DNA of 64,000 bases from Isochrysis galbana. Lineage: Eukaryota; Haptophyta; Isochrysidales; Isochrysidaceae. Positions within the stretch are counted from its first letter, which is position 1; each line of letters opens with the position of its first letter. Below the pieces are notes generated by a model. That model was not told where the DNA came from. It saw only the letters and a program-made list of their open reading frames with translations, and made no database searches. The stretch covers positions 9,701,924-9,765,923 of the forward strand of contig CM030932.1 in the NCBI GenBank assembly GCA_018136815.1, given 5' to 3'. Made by a program: the position numbers and the translations under genes. Shown one piece after another: positions 28,391-39,901 of this stretch.

Positions 28391-30404
28391 GGGGGTGTTA
28401 GAGGTGTGCATAAGGCAGTAGGAATGGGTGCCTCTACTTGTGCATGTGTGTGCTGCAAGTCACGTCATGGGAAGTAATCATACTCCTAGTAAATTTCCAC
28501 CGTCTCAGATTTTGTAAATTTTCCGCACATTGGCCCGTTTGGTAGCCGACTTCTGAGAGTACTCCTCTCCACCCCGCTTTGAGTGGGAGAAGGGGCACAT
28601 CTTGTGGTTAAGTGGAGTTTCTGAGACGGTGCTGGATCTCCTCAACAAGTCTCATTGTTGCGGGTAGGGGGGGTTGCCCGTCCCCCTCGCACGTCCCCGT
28701 TCATTAGGTTCCCTTCGCGTGACTCCCGCTCCCCGCCGCCTCGCCCCAGTCCCCCCCTCTTTGCATCGCGTCCCCTTTCCCGCCATCGGCTTTCCCCCGC
28801 GCCCCCCTTTCCTTGTTGTCACGCTCCGACGCCCCTTCCCCGCGTCGGCCCACTGGGCCCGCCCCCTCTCTCTCTCCTTCCCCCGTTCTCTCCCCGAGTG
28901 TCTCCTTGAGTTTCCGGCCCCGTTTCATCCCTCTCTCTTCCCGCGTCTTTTCCCTTCCCGGTGTTTACTTTTCCCCGTGAGTGTCCTCTCCCTTGTTCTT
29001 TGTTCTCGTCGCCAGCGCCACCGCTCGAGCGCTCCCGTGCCCTTCTGGTCTGCTCGTGCCCCCTGTGCTCGTCCCGCTCGTCTCCATGCCGTTCGAGACC
29101 GAACCCTCGGTCTCGCCTTCATCCGCGCGTGCCTCCCTCACCCGTGTCACCCCATCCTCCGCTCCCTCTTCCGTCTGTACTTCACATGTTACTACCATCC
29201 ACAGCCCATCCACACCATCACACACAGCAGCCACAGCCTCTCATCACTCCGCACAACCACATGGTAGCGGAGGCGTGCCGCCCACGCCTTCCCACCCAAC
29301 ACCGCCCTCCCACGTCCCTGCCGCCGATGCCCCCGATCTGCCAACATTCGACCAGCCCATGACTTCTCACACCACCCAGCAGCATCAACACCCACAGTCC
29401 AGTCATCCACATTACCCAGCTCCCCCCACTGCCACGCCAGCTCAGCCCCTGTTCTACTCCCCCTTCCCGCACCTCGCCACGCCCTCCTTCCCTCTCGCCC
29501 GCCCAGCGGGCCGCCGTCGACTCCAGCGTCCCGCGCGCCATCTCGCAGACCAGGCACGCCCCCGTCCGCAGCACCCCTGTCCGCCACCTTTCCACGAAGC
29601 CCGCCGCCCTCTTCATCTGCGACGGCTTCGGCCCCCACTCCGCGCCCTCCCCCACCGATGGCGCCACGTACCATTTCGAAGCCGTCGACGAGTTCACCTC
29701 CTTCGCCTTCCTCTCACCCGGTCGCTCGCACACCCTTTGACGCTGCCTTGCGCTCCGCGTTACGTCGCCGCTTTTGCTGTGCTGAGGCTTCGCGGAGCAG
29801 CAAGCAGGTGGATGGTCCGCTCACGATCGCCCACATCGACGACGTCGTCCGGATGGTCAAGGATCGCCTGGGGTCGTCGAAGGCAGGCCTCCGGACAAGA
29901 GCAACAAACCGTCGGCCGCTAATCCCGGAGGCAGCCGCGGCTCCGATAATCGAAATAATCGCAATGGAGATCGTTCCCATCAGAGGCGCACAGACCACAC
30001 CAGGGAGCCGCCTCCCAAATTGGAGGGTGGACTTCCACCTCTCGACGCTCCGCCATCGCAAAAGACCTCAACGCGCCAATTCCCAGCGCAAACGAATGTG
30101 TGAAAATCGCTCCAAAAACTCGCGTCTATCGCAGAGCAAGCGCTCCGGACGCTCGGCGCGAAATGGGTCACAGAGCGCGAACGCGTTCGAATCTTGCGAT
30201 TCTCGGCGACAGTCAAACGCAGCAACGCAGCGCTGGGACAGTGCCGAGGCGATGGGCAGCGTGCCAGCGCCAGTAGAGCTCACCTAGAAAAGCAGATGGG
30301 CAGAGCAGCTGTCCTCGTCGGCGCGCGCGAACTTCCGCCTTTACGGCGGGTGCACCATAGCACCATAGCCCGATAGTTCTGCCCATGTGGAGCGCTGGAA
30401 GACA
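28391..30404. other. Low-complexity region, no supported gene
   Basis: 28499-28509 and 28620-28630 form an 11-bp inverted repeat (ACCGTCTCAGA) bounding about 130 bp, possibly a tiny MITE or a 3' UTR structure. 28700-29700 is C/T-rich with Pro/Ser-rich open frames on the plus strand. 29700-30290 has Arg/Asn-rich frames (SDNRNNRNGDRSHQRR) that could be a gag-like remnant, but nothing decides it. Confidence 0.4.
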
Positions 30405-30412
30405 TCGTCGGG

Positions 30413-31304
30413 TTGGGGCCCGGCCAGAGTTTCGCGAAATTTTTTACGAAATTTGGGGGACTAACGAAGCCCTGAAATTTGACCGAAATATGGGCTTCCG
30501 AGAAGCGAAATTTGCCCCCCCCCCGCCCCCCCCCCCCCGCCCGCCCGTGCCCCCCTGTCCCCTTGGCATGTCTGATGATGAGGGGGGCATTGACCCGAAC
30601 CTTCTGAAGGCACAACTTCCTGCCTACCTAGCTACGGCCGCCCACGCCACGACGACTTCTCCGAAGGCGTGCTGGGGTGGTGGCGCGATAACGGCAAGCT
30701 TTTTCGATCCAGCGTGGGCAAAGGCCGCACGAGTTGTCGTCTTATGTCTTATTCGCTGTTTCTGTTTCCCCTAACGACTCTAACTCTGCATCGTGTTGAA
30801 CGTGCCTTTTCGTTGCTCCGTGCAATGTATGGTGAACGACAATCCGGTGTGCTTTCCGATCATTTGCAAGTGTCCCTCATGAGTCGCTATAACAAGCGGA
30901 TCGTGGGTCGTGGGTTGAGTGTCGTGTGTGTCTCTGTCTCTGTCTAGTCTCTCTAGCTTTTCTCTCCGTATGTGTATGTACTGCGTGGCTTTAGCTTTCA
31001 ATCATTCTCTTTTGTTTACAATCTTTACCCTTGTTTCATAGCATAATACAGCATATTGTGTGCTATACCGTATCTATAAATAGGCTCAGTGCATTAATAT
31101 CGACATTAGCGCATACGCATACGTACGTATATGTACGTATGTAGGTGTGGTTAGTTGTCTAATATGCGCGCAAAACGCGCTGAGAAATTTCGAGCGAAAT
31201 TCGAGCGAAATTTGGGCCGAGCCGTCCGGAAAGTTGTAGCAATACTAGCGAAATTTAGCAACGAAATTTGGGTGGGTCGGGCGCGAAACTCTGGCCGGGC
31301 CCAA
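30413..31304 (+). mobile_element. Short hAT element with 8-bp target-site duplication
   Basis: Flanked by TCGTCGGG at 30405-30412 and 31305-31312. Terminal inverted repeats are TTGGGGCCCGGCCAGAGTTT and TTGGGCCCGGCCAGAGTTTC (inverted). Subterminal zones repeat 'gcgaaattt' (30432-30520 and 31175-31275). 892 bp, carrying only the 3' end of a transposase gene, so it is an internally deleted non-autonomous copy. Confidence 0.9.
30671..30946 (+). pseudogene. hAT dimerisation-domain remnant
   Basis: The frame reads VLGWWRDNGKLF and later HRVERAFSLLRAMYGERQSG, VLSDHLQVSLMSRYNKRIVG. The order WW, ER.FSLL, (V/L)S.M.RYNKR matches the C-terminal hAT dimerisation region. An internal stop or frame change precedes it. 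Confidence 0.8.
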
Positions 31305-31621
31305 TCGTCGGGTTGATTTTATAGTTATAGAGTTCGCGATAGGTTCGTTTTTAGAAGCATTACTTTATAACTACTATGTGCCTTCCCCCTCTCTTCCCTC
31401 TCTCTCCCCCCCTCTTCCCCCTTCTCCCCCCCCCCCCCTTCCGCCTCTTCCCACTCCTCTTCCCCTCCCCATCATCGCCTCCGCCTTCCAGGTGGCGGTG
31501 CGTGGCGAGTTCCATCAACTCCTCCCTCCCTCCCTCCCTCCCTCCCTCTCCTTCTCCCTCCGTCCCTCCCTCTCCTTCTCCCTCCCTCCTTCCCTCCCTC
31601 CCTTGTTCTCCTTCCCTCCCA
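31305..31621. other. Pyrimidine-rich upstream region
   Basis: CT/CCCT-rich sequence (31380-31620) directly before the membrane-protein start. Nothing else seen. Confidence 0.5.
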
Positions 31622-34600
31622 ATGCCCGCCATCTCAACTGGATGCGCGCCAACGGACCGCCACCGCTCCTCCTCGCCAGCACGCTTGCGCCCAGAAGATG
31701 CTCTCGCTATCCGGCCACGTGTGGGAGAGGATGTGGCGGCTGCAGCGAGCCGTGAGTCAGCAGCTGTGCTGCACAGCTATGTGCGGCTGTGGGCTGCGCA
31801 GCAGGCGCTCATTCTGATGTTCACTCGGCTGACGCGCCTGACCGACCAGATCCAGGCCTTCATGGTTGGCCTCGCCTTCCTCTGTCCTGCACCACTTGTC
31901 AGCTGTGCCGCTCTCGCCACGAGGATCGCAGCTAACTGCGCACAGTTCCCCTTTGTGTGGGAGTCACACCTCTGGTGTGTCCAGACTGACGTGGTTGCCT
32001 TCCTCGGCTTTGCCTACCTTGGGGCCCATCGCTTACGCAATGCTACGGCCGTAGATAACGCTGCCACGGCGCCTGCAGCCACGTCGACACGGATGAAAGT
32101 TGGGTCCGCTCCTGGGAGGGAACCGGTTGTTGCGGCGCAGTCGATTGCCGAAGTTGAACCTCTTTCCCCACGGGATATTGCGGCATGGATTGGCGATGTG
32201 ATCCGCTGGCAACTCGCACTCTTCTACTCGAGCGCAGCCTTTTGGAAGGTGTGCACACTTAACCTTTGAAAGCAGCTTGATGACAACAGTGCCTAATTTT
32301 GTGCTGAGCAAATAAGTGGTGCTTGATGGCGGGTACATAGTGGCAGTGATCACTTTGATTGCTCTAACCGAGGCGTTCTCTTGTGTGCTATCGCACTTGC
32401 CCCATCTGAAGCTTGTCCCCGATGATTTTTTTTGTCCTTGACATGGGGCCTATACTGTTCGTCTTGCAGATCAACAGTTCCTTCCTAGACCATCGCTTCT
32501 CCTGCTCGTCGATCTACGTTGCTCAACTTCTGACTGGGTGAGAGAGGAGTCGCAATGCATGCACTTTTCCTACAGATGTGCTATAGCTAAATGTACATGG
32601 CAGTTCTCGACCACAGCATGGTGTTCGGGGCTATGCATCACTGCCATCCCTTCTCCTGTCGCCTTCCCAAATTCAGGTATCAGATCTACTTGCAGCCGAT
32701 CCTTGAGCCAATCCTGCGCTTTGTTGCAGATGGCTCCGTCGAGACTGGGCTTGCTAGTGTAGATGTGCTATGGGCTCATGCACTGCGATTTGCGCCGCAC
32801 ATGACCGTGATGGGTGAAATTGCCATTTCTGTCGCGTTGTTGCTAGCGGCGGCATGCCGCTCGCGTGGAACGGTGGGCAGACTTGCGGCCAAGACCGGTG
32901 TGTCGCTCGCGTTGCTTCTTCATCTAGGTACGGCTCGTTGTGTCCCCAACCATACCGGCCGGCTCTACAGCGGAATCACAGCTGTGGGTGTCATTGGGAT
33001 TCGCTGCTTGCTTGCACACAACACCTCCCGCCCTCCCTTTCAGGAATTGCGTTGACTCCGCCACCCAACAATGTCGGCGCGTTCTCCGTCATCATGGCGA
33101 CTCGCCTGTTCTTCTTTTGCCCTGTTGCCCTTGCACCTTTCCTTGCCATACCACGGAACATGTCTGCTGCCATCGACTGGGCAGTAGGAGCGGCCTTCGC
33201 GGCTGCCCTGGCTATGGCTGCCGTTAGCGCCGCGATGAGCGACGACACTAGCAATTTGGCCAAATCCTCGAGGAAATCTACGGTCATGGCGCAAGCGGCC
33301 GATGGCGATACGTCGCCCACCTTCAATCCGGCAGACTCAAGTTCCATCGGGCAGCTCGGGATCATGTTCTTTGGCGGGCTCGACTGGTCCGTTCCCATGT
33401 TTGGAGCAATGATGTATTTCACGCTCAAGGCATTGTTTTGTGCTGGGCAGCAGATTGAGGTGCGCTTGACTTGTGTTTGGAGGCATGCCGGTTTTCAACT
33501 CCCTTGTTCTAAGCGTCTCCAGCTAGACGCCTAGTCTCCATTTAGCTCGCATTCCCAATATTCGCCGCTTCACAACGGCAGCTTTTGGGCAATTTTTATC
33601 CCCCCCCCAAATATGTGCTTGGCATTGTCTCAGATTGGCCGCGCTCGGCTTCCTCGATCGACTCTGCACGCCGAGGCGCGTCGAAATGCCTCATCGCCAC
33701 TCCTCGCCTCTTGGCGCCGCCAGAATGGTGCTATGTATGGCGGACCAACTACCTTTCCAGCTGGCCACCCGCCACGAGGGCTACGTTACGGCGGAGCTTT
33801 GCTACTGCTCATCACTGGATTGCACGCATTCTCAGGACCGCTTTTGGGAGTGAGTTTGCTTGAATCGCCCCGTAGCGACAACGAACGCGCACAGCCTGCG
33901 GGTCCAAGCACCGCTGTGCTCCTATCCATTCATCTCGGTCACGGCTCCGTTCGCCCTTCCGTGAACTCATAGATCCAAGATGTGGGCTCCTCGAATATGT
34001 TCGGCAACCTCCGGATGCACGGAGTCGGCTCCAATCACCTCATCGCTCCAACAGCATTGCTACAGGTTCGAAAGCTGACCTCGTATCAACCGCGATGTGC
34101 CAGCCTGAAATCCATTTGCTTGCAATGTACAACGACCCGCCCGCTTGCACCCTTGTCTCGCCGTCGTGCAGGAACTCGACGTCTTGCCCGCTTCCACGTG
34201 GGCCCTTGCCCGAATCGAGAACTCTTCTTCTGAACATATTAACTCGCACTTCCCGGGCGAAGTGTCTCCTGTCCTGTCTCCTGCATCTCGTGCACTTCTG
34301 CGCAGGGCAGGTCACAGTGGCCGGCAATTCAACGCGGCAATGGGCCGAGTCCTCTCGTCGGCGGTGTTGCCTCAACCAAGTCCCACCTTTGTACGGTACA
34401 CTATTCCAATGCTTGAGCTGCGTCGTATCCTCTCGGAAGCAATGTCGCTTGGCGAGCAGTTTCAATTGGAATACACCTTACTCGATCCTCGTGGCGCACG
34501 AGTTGATACGGACGAGGTGTGGCGCGCATCAGCTGAAGGGAGGCGTTTCAAGATTGAGCTCCTCGTGAATAGCTCTGCTCCGTATGGCTCTGATTATGAT

Positions 34601-35050
34601 AATGTCACCCATGGATCAAAACGCTCCGCGACCGATCCACTAAAGGCGACCTCGTCTGCAACGCGCACCGACGGCACTGAGTATGCAGTCCGGCATCTCC
34701 TCTGCTTTGCATCGATCTCGATCTCTCAACAGCCTTTAGAGTTGAACCGCGTGCAAGGACGTGGCCAAGAAAGAAGAGATGGGCCGCAAGAGCAAGTCAA
34801 TCCGCAGGCGATTAAGAAGACTTGGACGAATGTCGAATCGAAGGATCCGTTGGAAGTAGTTATGGATCACGAGCAAACGGAGGCGAGGTGGGCGACGAAT
34901 GAGGCGAGCGTAAACACAAATTCAGCCTTATGGGAGCCGGTGGAGTGTCCACCGCCCCTCTTATGGTGGGAACATCTACTTGGTACCTGGAACCCGTTGC
35001 CGATCCTCGACAACCCAGAAGGGCGGCACATGCATTGCTTCGGCCCGTGA
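31622..35050 (+). CDS. Multi-pass membrane protein, 849 residues, unresolved family
   Basis: Seven exons: 31622-32248, 32470-32537, 32677-32927, 33044-33459, 33634-33849, 33973-34065, 34172-35050. All introns are GT-AG and all phases agree. Hydrophobic helices include AFMVGLAFLCPAPLVSCAAL, IAISVALLLAAACR, MATRLFFFCPVALAPFL, WAVGAAFAAALAMAAVSAAM and LRYGGALLLLITGLHAFSGP. Conserved-looking soluble segments are DVIRWQLALFYSSAAFWK-INSSFLDHRFSCSS, the loop SSNMFGNLRMHGVGSNHLIA, and a C-terminal block VRYTIPMLELRRILSEAMSL. The arrangement recalls HTTM/vitamin-K-dependent-carboxylase-like membrane proteins, by impression only. The last about 110 residues are polar, and the final codons may have been acquired from adjacent repeat sequence. 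Start codon chosen as the first in-frame ATG after a pyrimidine tract. Confidence 0.78.
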
Positions 35051-35559
35051 ATGTATCTACTAGTATCACCTTTGGCTCCGGTCATACTCCGGGAAGGGGT
35101 GACGTGGGATGCCTGCAGGCTATGCGATGAATTTATGGTGGGGGTATTGTGAGTAGAACGGCGCGTCGCCCAGTTTGAATCGCGCCGCTCTTCCGGTTCC
35201 CTGCGCCGTGGGTGGGGCGCCTTTTCTCCCATGTTGTTCCAGCCCCCAGGAGGGGGCCAAGACATTGCTTCGGGGCTCTCAACGATATGGGGCATCCTTG
35301 GGGTACCCCGCTGCTTGCGACATTGAAAGGGGCGCTTTTGTCTCCGTTGGTTTTGATGCAGGGTGTCGGTTTCGTCTCCACGTTAGTGAGTGCTCCGGTC
35401 AACGCTCTAGTACCGTTGAAACTCCTCTCCGAAGTTTGAGCATTTTTGAACAATTTACTGTGTGATAAAATGGCCTCAGTTAGATATGTCGAATGCCTTC
35501 TCCCAATCCCCAGGGCGAGAAGGAGAAGGAGCTCCCCAAGGTCACCCGTTTCATCCAGG

Positions 35560-35780
35560 TATGAAGTATGGCCCTCGATCGCGTTAATTGTAGCAAGTGG
35601 GGGCGGGGGGCCGGAGGCGCTCTTTGAATCGAAGCGTCGGGTTCTAGGTCCACGCCCTCGAGCGCTTGTTGAGGTGCGCTACAATCGCGCTGAAGCTGAA
35701 AGCCTCGTCGGCTCCGCCTTGAAATTATTAAAACTTCTGCTACCCGCTAGAGCTTATCACGATATTATCACCCCATATTC
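35560..35780 (-). mobile_element. LINE ORF1 fragment, minus orientation
   Basis: 'gggccggaggcgctctt', 'ggtc(c/t)acgcc(c/t)tc' and 'cttgttgaggtgcgc' match the minus-strand LINE ORF1 region at 57045-57130. 35051-35559 has no recognised feature. Confidence 0.65.
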
Positions 35781-35884
35781 ATCGAAGACGAAAAGGGAAG
35801 GCTGAAGATCAGTGCAAAGTTCAGCCTCGTAGCGACAGCGCTCGGACTCGGACTCTCCGAGAGACTCGCCTAAGAAGGAAAGAC

Positions 35885-37560
35885 AACAACTAAGTTTATA
35901 CTTGGTTGCGATGGAGCGCGCCGGCGGCGCCGGCGTGACTCCCCTCTCCTCCGACCCCCCCGCCGAGGGCCGAGGGCGGCCCCCTTGCCCCCATCCATAG
36001 ATGGACCAGTCGCTGGCGAAGCGGCCGCGCCCACCCTCAGAGGCCGAGCAGGTGCGTGCGACCCGGGTCGCACCACACGGCCCGTGGCCCCGGCGCCCCG
36101 GCCACACCACCCACAGCAGCCATGCTGGCCTCCCCCATGCGACATGCGAGGCAGCAGACTGCAGGCACCACGGGAAGACAGCATCAGGCGGACAAGACCA
36201 ACACTCCACTGGGCATGCCAAGCTTAAAAAGAAGAAGGTCGCAGCGTGGAAAGGAGTTCAGAACCTCTCGATTCACGGGAGGACTCTACTAGTGAACTTT
36301 ATTATATACGGGACTCCGAGATACTGGCTATATCCACTTCCACCCCCCCGGCGTGGTTCATGGAAGCTATCGACTCTGATGTTCAAGCTATACTTTGGGA
36401 TAGGTCTCCACGGCTACAAGCGGAAGAAATAGGCTCCTCGCAAGAGGGTAGAAGATGGATAACCTATCCGGCATACCCGAGAGTGGGGACGAACGAGGAT
36501 CAGCCCCTTCTGGGGATCGGGTTGCTCCCTATGGCCGAACATATGCGTGCACTGCAAGCGATATGAATAGTTCGCTACTTAGACCCGTCCTCGGCGGATT
36601 GGAAGACCGCCCTAGACCAGTGGTTCAGTCGCACCCCATTGGGGAGAGCGGCAGTCTTTTCGAAAGTCGACGCACGAAGCCTCTCGGCAAGCATTCGTGG
36701 GAACAACACGTTACCGGCCTTTTTTTTGGAAGCAAGCGCTCGATAATTTCAGACGGATTAAGTTCCTTAGGGAGACCAGCACGCGGGAAGGGACCCATGG
36801 ATCCCCGATATGGTATAATTGTTTTCATAAAGCTCCGGCACTACATCACTCACAAAGGCTAAATGGGAGTCTTTACAAACGGTTGTTGTGCATAGTACTA
36901 TTAACCCGGTCACGGGAGACATATATACCACGGAGGAATGCGCGGCTTACGGCTTACCTGCCGGAAGGAGAACGTTGGATACGCCATAGAGGCAACTACA
37001 TCTCGATAGGTCCATTTCTAAAGTCATGGGAGACGATAGCCGAATGGTCTAGATCAAGAATAGCAGACGTCACCAATGAATATATGGACCTTCTTAGAGA
37101 GAAAGCGGCAACTCCTCCCCTCGCTCCGGGGGAGCATGATCTAGCCCCCCAGGAAGACCCGGACGCGCATGGCCTAGGAGACATTCTAGTGGACAAGGAT
37201 CCTCGGTACTATTTGCGCCGAAGTGGCGACTATCACGTAGTCAAGCTTAACGTAATGGGGGAGCCCCACATCCATGAGAGGGCCAACCCGCAGCCATCAC
37301 CGGACGAATTATACACTCCGCTGAAGTGGGGCCGAGCATACGCATACGACGGCCCGGCTGAGATGGCCTATCCGATTCCATAAGAATACACCTTTAAAAA
37401 CGCTTATAAAACCGACATACAACAAATGCGCCGCATGGTGATCGACAGGGGCGTCCACCGTGTGACAAAGTTGATGGATACATACCTGCAGGGAGGGTCT
37501 TGGACTTCCTCGGAGAAGGAAAGGAAGACGAAGAAGATAAAAACGGGGGCGTATTGAGAA
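35885..37560 (+). mobile_element. LINE-like element, copy c, RT core missing
   Basis: Begins with a hairpin (AACTAAG/CTTGGTT, 35888-35907, one G.U) and ATGGAGCGCGCC at 35911. The N-terminal part has AKRPRPPSEAEQ (compare PKRPR in other copies). It passes directly into the post-RT thumb segment KGVQNLSIHGRTLLVNFIIY, then LLGIGLLPMAEHMRALQ and RTPLGRAAVFSKV, and later MGEPHIHERANPQPSPDELY and LKWGRAYAYDGPAEMAYPIP. Several frameshifts and stops. The fingers and palm of the RT are absent. 3' end estimated. Confidence 0.7.
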
Positions 37561-38407
37561 TATTTTATTGTATGTAGGACACTTTGGCCTTCTCTCGGGC
37601 GAGACGGGGGTAATTGTCTTCTTGCGACCGGAATGCCACCATGAACATTTGATGTTTGTATTCGAGTATCATTGTAAACGTATTCGACGGAACGCGACCT
37701 CGCCTCCGAGTTCGCGCGACAGTTGCGGATCGCGTAGTCGATCACGTCTTTAATGTTTAATGTTACGTCAAAATGGCCTGAAACGACCGCTATTGTATTG
37801 GTATGTCTACACATATTCGAGCATTACTGTAAATGGACTATGGACATTTGATGGCTCAACTTGAGTTCTGTCCCATATTCCACATTCATATTCGACGGAA
37901 CGCGACCTCTAGAGCCCCAGCGCGTGTGCAGGGGGGGGCGAGGAAAACGGTGAAACCTACCATTTTCCTCGGCAATTTTTCGTGGTGGCAGTTAAGCCCC
38001 CCGGGAGTTTTTCTTGGGCACCGGAGAACATTCAAAGAATGCAGCCCACTCAACGTGTTAGCAGTTATAAATTACTGTTTGACCGCCCTAAAGTGGGGAG
38101 GGGAGTGCGTCCACTATGGACGAGAGTTTACGTTCTCCAAACCCGTGGGACGGGAGCGGGTGAGCAAAATTGGCAGGCGGCGATTATCGAGCTGTGGGGG
38201 CACGTATACTCTTCTACCAAAGTAGGGAGGAGGGGTGCCAAACAGAGGGGGGATCCGCAAGTCACACCTTTTGTGTAAATCACAAGCAACTCGGCCGCCT
38301 ACCACTACCCTTGTTCCATTCCTCTCCACAATCAATTCGTTGGAGCCCTCCGCTCCTATCCCACCCTGTACCCTAGCTAGCCTGTGTAAGCACGTGAGCT
38401 CAGTCCC
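37561..38407. other. No supported gene
   Basis: Contains AT-richer sequence with repeated 'attcgacggaacgcgacctc' (37683 and 37890) and, at about 38071-38087, a 16-bp match to one end of the 333-bp repeat. Nothing coding. Confidence 0.4.
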
Positions 38408-39901
38408 CTAGCTGCCTGCAGGTGTGGACGCGGCCGCATATTTTTGAGTCAGGTGGTGGTGGACACCAAGAGTGGTGCGCATGTCGCCGACAACGGATTG
38501 CATTGCAGCCACCGCGTCGACGTCACTGGCCGTCTGAATGACGCCAATGTGCGCTTCCGTCGCGCGGCATTCGAGAATTACAGGATGGCTAGCCCCCAGA
38601 CGACGACGCCACTTGGAAAGCGCCTCGGTCACAGCAGATTTCGCCTCGTCAGTTGCGCCGCGAGCAAGCAGAGTTTCCGCTAGATTGCGCAGTTGTGTAA
38701 GGACTACTGGGTGATCAGACCCGAGCGCCCGCCGCATCATGTCGAGGCTCTTCCGGCATACATTCTCCGCCGGCCAAAATTGCGCCTGCCCCAACAGTAA
38801 CGTCGATAACCTGCAGATTGACCCGAGCGTGTTCACATGCATGGGTCCAAGGCTCATGCAAGAACCTTCCAAAACAGCTTGACAAACAGGTGCTGCCTCG
38901 GAGTATCTTCCCTGTGCGCACAGGATGCCCACCAGCATATTCATCGAGCTCAGCGTATTTTTGTTCAAGTGGCCCATCATAGCCTTTTGAGCCGCGAGCG
39001 CCTCGCGAACCAACTCCTCCGCCTCATCCAAGCGGCCACGGTCAAGGAGGAGTGACCCGAGGGTGCCTTTGGTAGACAGAGCCTGGGGGTGGCGCGGTCC
39101 TAGACACCTTTGCTGAGCGTCAAGGAGTTCGCGAAACACACTCTCAGCTTCACCGAGCTGACCCTGCAAATACAGTAGCTGAGCTAGTCTGTCGAATGCA
39201 TCAAGTGATGAGGAGTCACACATCCCCTTGCACTCCCGGTGGATGAGTGCACACTCTCTGAGATGAACGATTGCTTTGTCCAAGTTTCCCTGCTCGTGTT
39301 CCAGCGAACTTATTTCCGCCAGGAGCGGGAGTAAAAATTCGCGATGATGCCCGACTTCCTTTCGGTGTACACATAAGACATCGTATAGTATGGGCAAGGT
39401 CTCCACAAGCCGATACTGTGAGCTTAGCAGTGCGGCCAGCCGTCTCTGCGCGAATGCTCTGTGCCGACTGTCATTGATGTCTTTGTACCCCCGCACAACT
39501 TCACGGAATACATTCTCGGCTTCGGCAAGGTGGCCAAGCTCATGCATGATCAAGCCCAGGCTGGTCTTTGCATCGAGCGTCAGTTTGTGTAGTGGTCCAA
39601 CCACCTCACACAGCATCTCAAGCGCTGGTCTCAGCAGACCTTCTGCCTCCTTCAGCCTTTGTTGCGCCTTGAGTTGATTCCCAAGCTCGACGGTAGATGC
39701 AAGAACGCTCAGATGCGAGGGGCCCAGTCTACTCTTTAGCTCCTCAACCGCTTCAGGGCTGAACTGCGCGACGGGAATGGAGTCGAAATCCTGAATACTC
39801 CCCTCTTTGCCGAGCATCGAGACGGAGGTAGAGCAGGAGAGGGTGACCGACGGCTGTGAGCGGTCCCAGGAGGAGGATGAGCCCTCAGCGCGACTTCCCA
39901 T
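38408..39901 (-). CDS. Tetratricopeptide-repeat protein, kinesin-light-chain/NPHP3-like
   Basis: A single exon, 497 residues from ATG 39901; an upstream exon cannot be excluded because the frame stays open to about 39973. It contains about eight 42-residue TPR units of the kinesin-light-chain type. Examples are LGNQLKAQQRLKEAEGLLRP, LGLIMHELGHLAEAENVFRE, RLAQLLYLQGQLGEAESVFR, LGSLLLDRGRLDEAEELVRE and NLAETLLARGATDEAKSAVT, each preceded by a LGPxHP / LGSDHPVVL spacer. TPR arrays are protein-binding scaffolds. A Ser-rich N-terminus of about 60 residues precedes the repeats. Partner and location unknown. Confidence 0.85.
   Translation of the reverse strand: MGSRAEGSSSSWDRSQPSVTLSCSTSVSMLGKEGSIQDFDSIPVAQFSPEAVEELKSRLGPSHLSVLASTVELGNQLKAQQRLKEAEGLLRPALEMLCEVVGPLHKLTLDAKTSLGLIMHELGHLAEAENVFREVVRGYKDINDSRHRAFAQRRLAALLSSQYRLVETLPILYDVLCVHRKEVGHHREFLLPLLAEISSLEHEQGNLDKAIVHLRECALIHRECKGMCDSSSLDAFDRLAQLLYLQGQLGEAESVFRELLDAQQRCLGPRHPQALSTKGTLGSLLLDRGRLDEAEELVREALAAQKAMMGHLNKNTLSSMNMLVGILCAQGRYSEAAPVCQAVLEGSCMSLGPMHVNTLGSICRLSTLLLGQAQFWPAENVCRKSLDMMRRALGSDHPVVLTQLRNLAETLLARGATDEAKSAVTEALSKWRRRLGASHPVILECRATEAHIGVIQTASDVDAVAAMQSVVGDMRTTLGVHHHLTQKYAAASTPAGS

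Noticed and set aside
34060-34080. tRNA B-box-like GGTTCGAAA
   Set aside because: It is a splice donor region of the membrane-protein gene and no cloverleaf can be drawn; no tRNA gene was supported anywhere in the window.
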